A DNA stretch of 64,000 nucleotides from Schaalia vaccimaxillae DSM 15804 (GTDB lineage Bacteria > Actinomycetota > Actinomycetes > Actinomycetales > Actinomycetaceae). The DNA lies in contig NZ_ATUX01000010.1 of the NCBI RefSeq assembly GCF_000420425.1, positions 62,001-126,000 of the forward strand, given 5' to 3'. The notes under the pieces were generated by a model. That model was not told the DNA's origin and made no database searches. It saw only the letters and a program-made list of their open reading frames with translations. Each line of letters opens with the position of its first letter. Position 1 is the stretch's first letter. Positions 62,677 to 64,000 of this stretch are shown here, piece after piece. Position numbers and translations under genes: made by a program.

Positions 62677-63716
62677 CTAGCCGACTCCGACCTCGTCAAG
62701 CAGTTCTCGCGCAAAGTCTTGGTCCGCTTGTGATGCCGTGTCAGAGACGGCGACTTTTCCGTCCGCGCACCTGTAAGAGGCCTTCCTCTGTCGAGCCTCC
62801 GCTGGTGTCAAGTCCAATTTTCTCCACGTACAGGGAGGGAAAATTTCGAAGGTTGTAGAGGCTAAAGCCGTGGAAAGTTTGGTATTCCCAGCGGACACTA
62901 AGCCAGAAATGCGCACGTCGTAACCATCCTCATCCTCGGGCAGGATACTCGTTGCTGATACACCAAGGAAGGGATATTCATCGGCCAGCGAGTCCGCCGA
63001 AACCCTCTGAGTGAATGTATCAATCGCCTCCGTAGGAAGCACCGTTGACGTCGAGGGAGATGCGGTAACCTCCCATCCTCGCAAAATGAGATCCTGGTAA
63101 ACGGTAATAGTCGCATCGGGTGGTAACTGGCTTATGAGATCGGCCGGCAAGCTATCAGCACTGCCAAAATCAATATGAATAGAATCTTTGCCAAGCCTGA
63201 CCGATTTACCGCGCGGCATGAGCGCATGCGTCTGCTTCAACGCAGTGACGAGCTGGCGAGTCTGCTCCTCCTTGCTGGCGGTCATACTCTCGTCTTCGTC
63301 CGCGTTCAGCGCATACGACATCGACAGTTCAACCCCCTGCCAGGTCCATGTCAGGTTAAGCGGCACCTGTGTGGCTGCGCTCGAATCAGGATCGAAATCG
63401 AAACGTTCGTCCAGAGCATCATCAACCTGCGTCAGGGTATTGATGATCCGCTCGGGTTCAATGTCGGGAAAGAGCGTAGCTTCGCCGAAGATAAACTGTC
63501 CCTGCTTGACATTCGCCTCGGCGCGCAAGTGGATGGTGTCGACAATGCCCGACTCCTTGAGCAAATCCCCAGCAGTGCGAGTCACATCGCGTGAATCTCC
63601 AGACACGCAGAAAGGACGAGGGCGAGGCTAGTCAGTGCAGCGACGGCAGTTCTCTTAGCGATCCTCCCAGCTGATGGTTGCCTGGACTGGGACCCGTGAG
63701 CACCCGTAGTTTTCAC
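62677..63716 (-). pseudogene. Frameshifted lipoprotein gene
   Basis: A GTG at 63716 opens a 44-codon frame with basic residues, a hydrophobic segment and a lipobox L-S-A-C, then a TGA at 63582. A second frame, shifted by -1, runs from within that stretch (63606) to the stop at 62677 and gives a 309-residue secreted-type domain without any signal of its own. One missing or extra base near 63585-63610 would join them into a protein of about 340 residues. Family not recognised with certainty, though it is weakly LppM-like. Sequencing error cannot be excluded. The GTG overlaps the upstream stop (GTGA), so the start is well supported. Confidence 0.7.
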
Positions 63717-63997
63717 AGCTGCGCCGAATCTGCGCGCACAGCGTCGGTCGCCTGCGAATCTGTGTCCGGACAGGGGGCGTCGGCCTCGTCCTTCTCGAGG
63801 AGCAGCATCGACGCTTCCAAGACCGCCGTGATACCGGCCAGCACAAGCCCCTGGCGCAGATGGGCAAAACGAGCGCCCGCGTGGCGGCGACGCTCCCCAC
63901 GCCGGAAAATTGCCTTCTCTGCGGAGACGGTTGCGATGACTGCAGCCGAGGCGACCGCACCCAAAATCGCCAATTCTTTCGGATCGGCCTCGGTCAC
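63713..63997 (-). CDS. Small membrane protein, possibly incomplete at the 5' end
   Basis: 94 residues or more. A hydrophobic N-terminal helix (LAILGAVASAAVIATVSAEKAI) is followed by a very basic loop (RRGERRRHAGAR), a second helix (LVLAGITAVLEASMLLL) and an acidic tail (EKDEADAPCP). The first codon seen is a GTG three bases from the window edge, so the true start may lie beyond it. Its stop overlaps the start of the lipoprotein gene. Not recognised. Confidence 0.6.
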   Translation of the reverse strand: MTEADPKELAILGAVASAAVIATVSAEKAIFRRGERRRHAGARFAHLRQGLVLAGITAVLEASMLLLEKDEADAPCPDTDSQATDAVRADSAQL

Positions 63998-64000
63998 GCC

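Overview
The window comes from a moderately GC-rich actinobacterium, most likely a member of the Actinomycetaceae (Actinomyces/Schaalia-like). Three blocks keep the gene order known from the origin-proximal half of mycobacterial chromosomes: cca-NUDIX-DUF6049-murJ-trxB (compare Rv3907c-Rv3913), rpsF-ssb-rpsR-rplI with dnaB and a PonA-type PBP (Rv0050-Rv0058), and a CwsA-position protein-ppiA-rhomboid-crgA-DUF881-sortase-trpG/pabA-pknB-pknA-pbpA-rodA-pstP-fhaB-fhaA (Rv0008c-Rv0020c). dnaA, dnaN and gyrAB are not in the window. The genus is an inference from family content and gene order.

Layout. 1-5.3 kb: the 3' end of an LAKTG-anchored surface protein, a GlsB-type membrane protein, a PAP2 phosphatase, a glutathione peroxidase, a YchJ protein and trxB. 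5.3-13.2 kb: murJ with a long acidic linker and an extracytoplasmic C-terminal domain, DUF6049, a NUDIX hydrolase, and divergent cca. 13.3-20.1 kb: a CPBP protease, gnd, an AlbA_2-type regulator behind an array of palindromic sites, and a class A PBP. 20.2-25.3 kb: the ribosomal protein/ssb block, a MATE pump and dnaB. 25.5-31.6 kb: RarD, a small membrane protein, cspA, tRNA-Leu(CAG) and an ECF transporter whose S and two A parts are fused. 31.8-35.9 kb: an anion transporter, histidine kinase and response regulator operon. 36-46 kb: an unrecognised protein, a nitroreductase, a lipoprotein, a polar amino acid ABC transporter, a cupin, a SAH/MTA deaminase-type amidohydrolase beside an S-adenosylhomocysteinase-like gene, and a HAD phosphatase. 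46.6-61.3 kb: the cell-wall/division block with two Ser/Thr kinases, phosphatase, FHA readers, PBP2-type transpeptidase, RodA, CrgA and a class E sortase. 61.5-64 kb: nrdF, a frameshifted lipoprotein gene and a small membrane protein.

The main functional theme is envelope growth. MurJ (flippase), RodA and PbpA, the class A PBP, CrgA, PknA/PknB/PstP and FhaA/FhaB form a phospho-regulated peptidoglycan system. The class E sortase probably anchors the LAKTG protein at the left edge.

The most unusual sequence features are dispersed elements. A family of 22-23 bp GCGAGGGACGCCCAA units occurs at six loci. At one locus it is joined to a palindromic element and lies in frame inside the adenosylhomocysteinase-like gene, adding about 75 residues. 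A 60-bp palindromic family occurs at three loci, each between convergent genes. A pair of exactly 126-bp, terminally inverted MITE-like elements lies 25 kb apart. Also notable are six DnaA-box-like 9-mers upstream of dnaB and the palindrome array before the AlbA_2 regulator.
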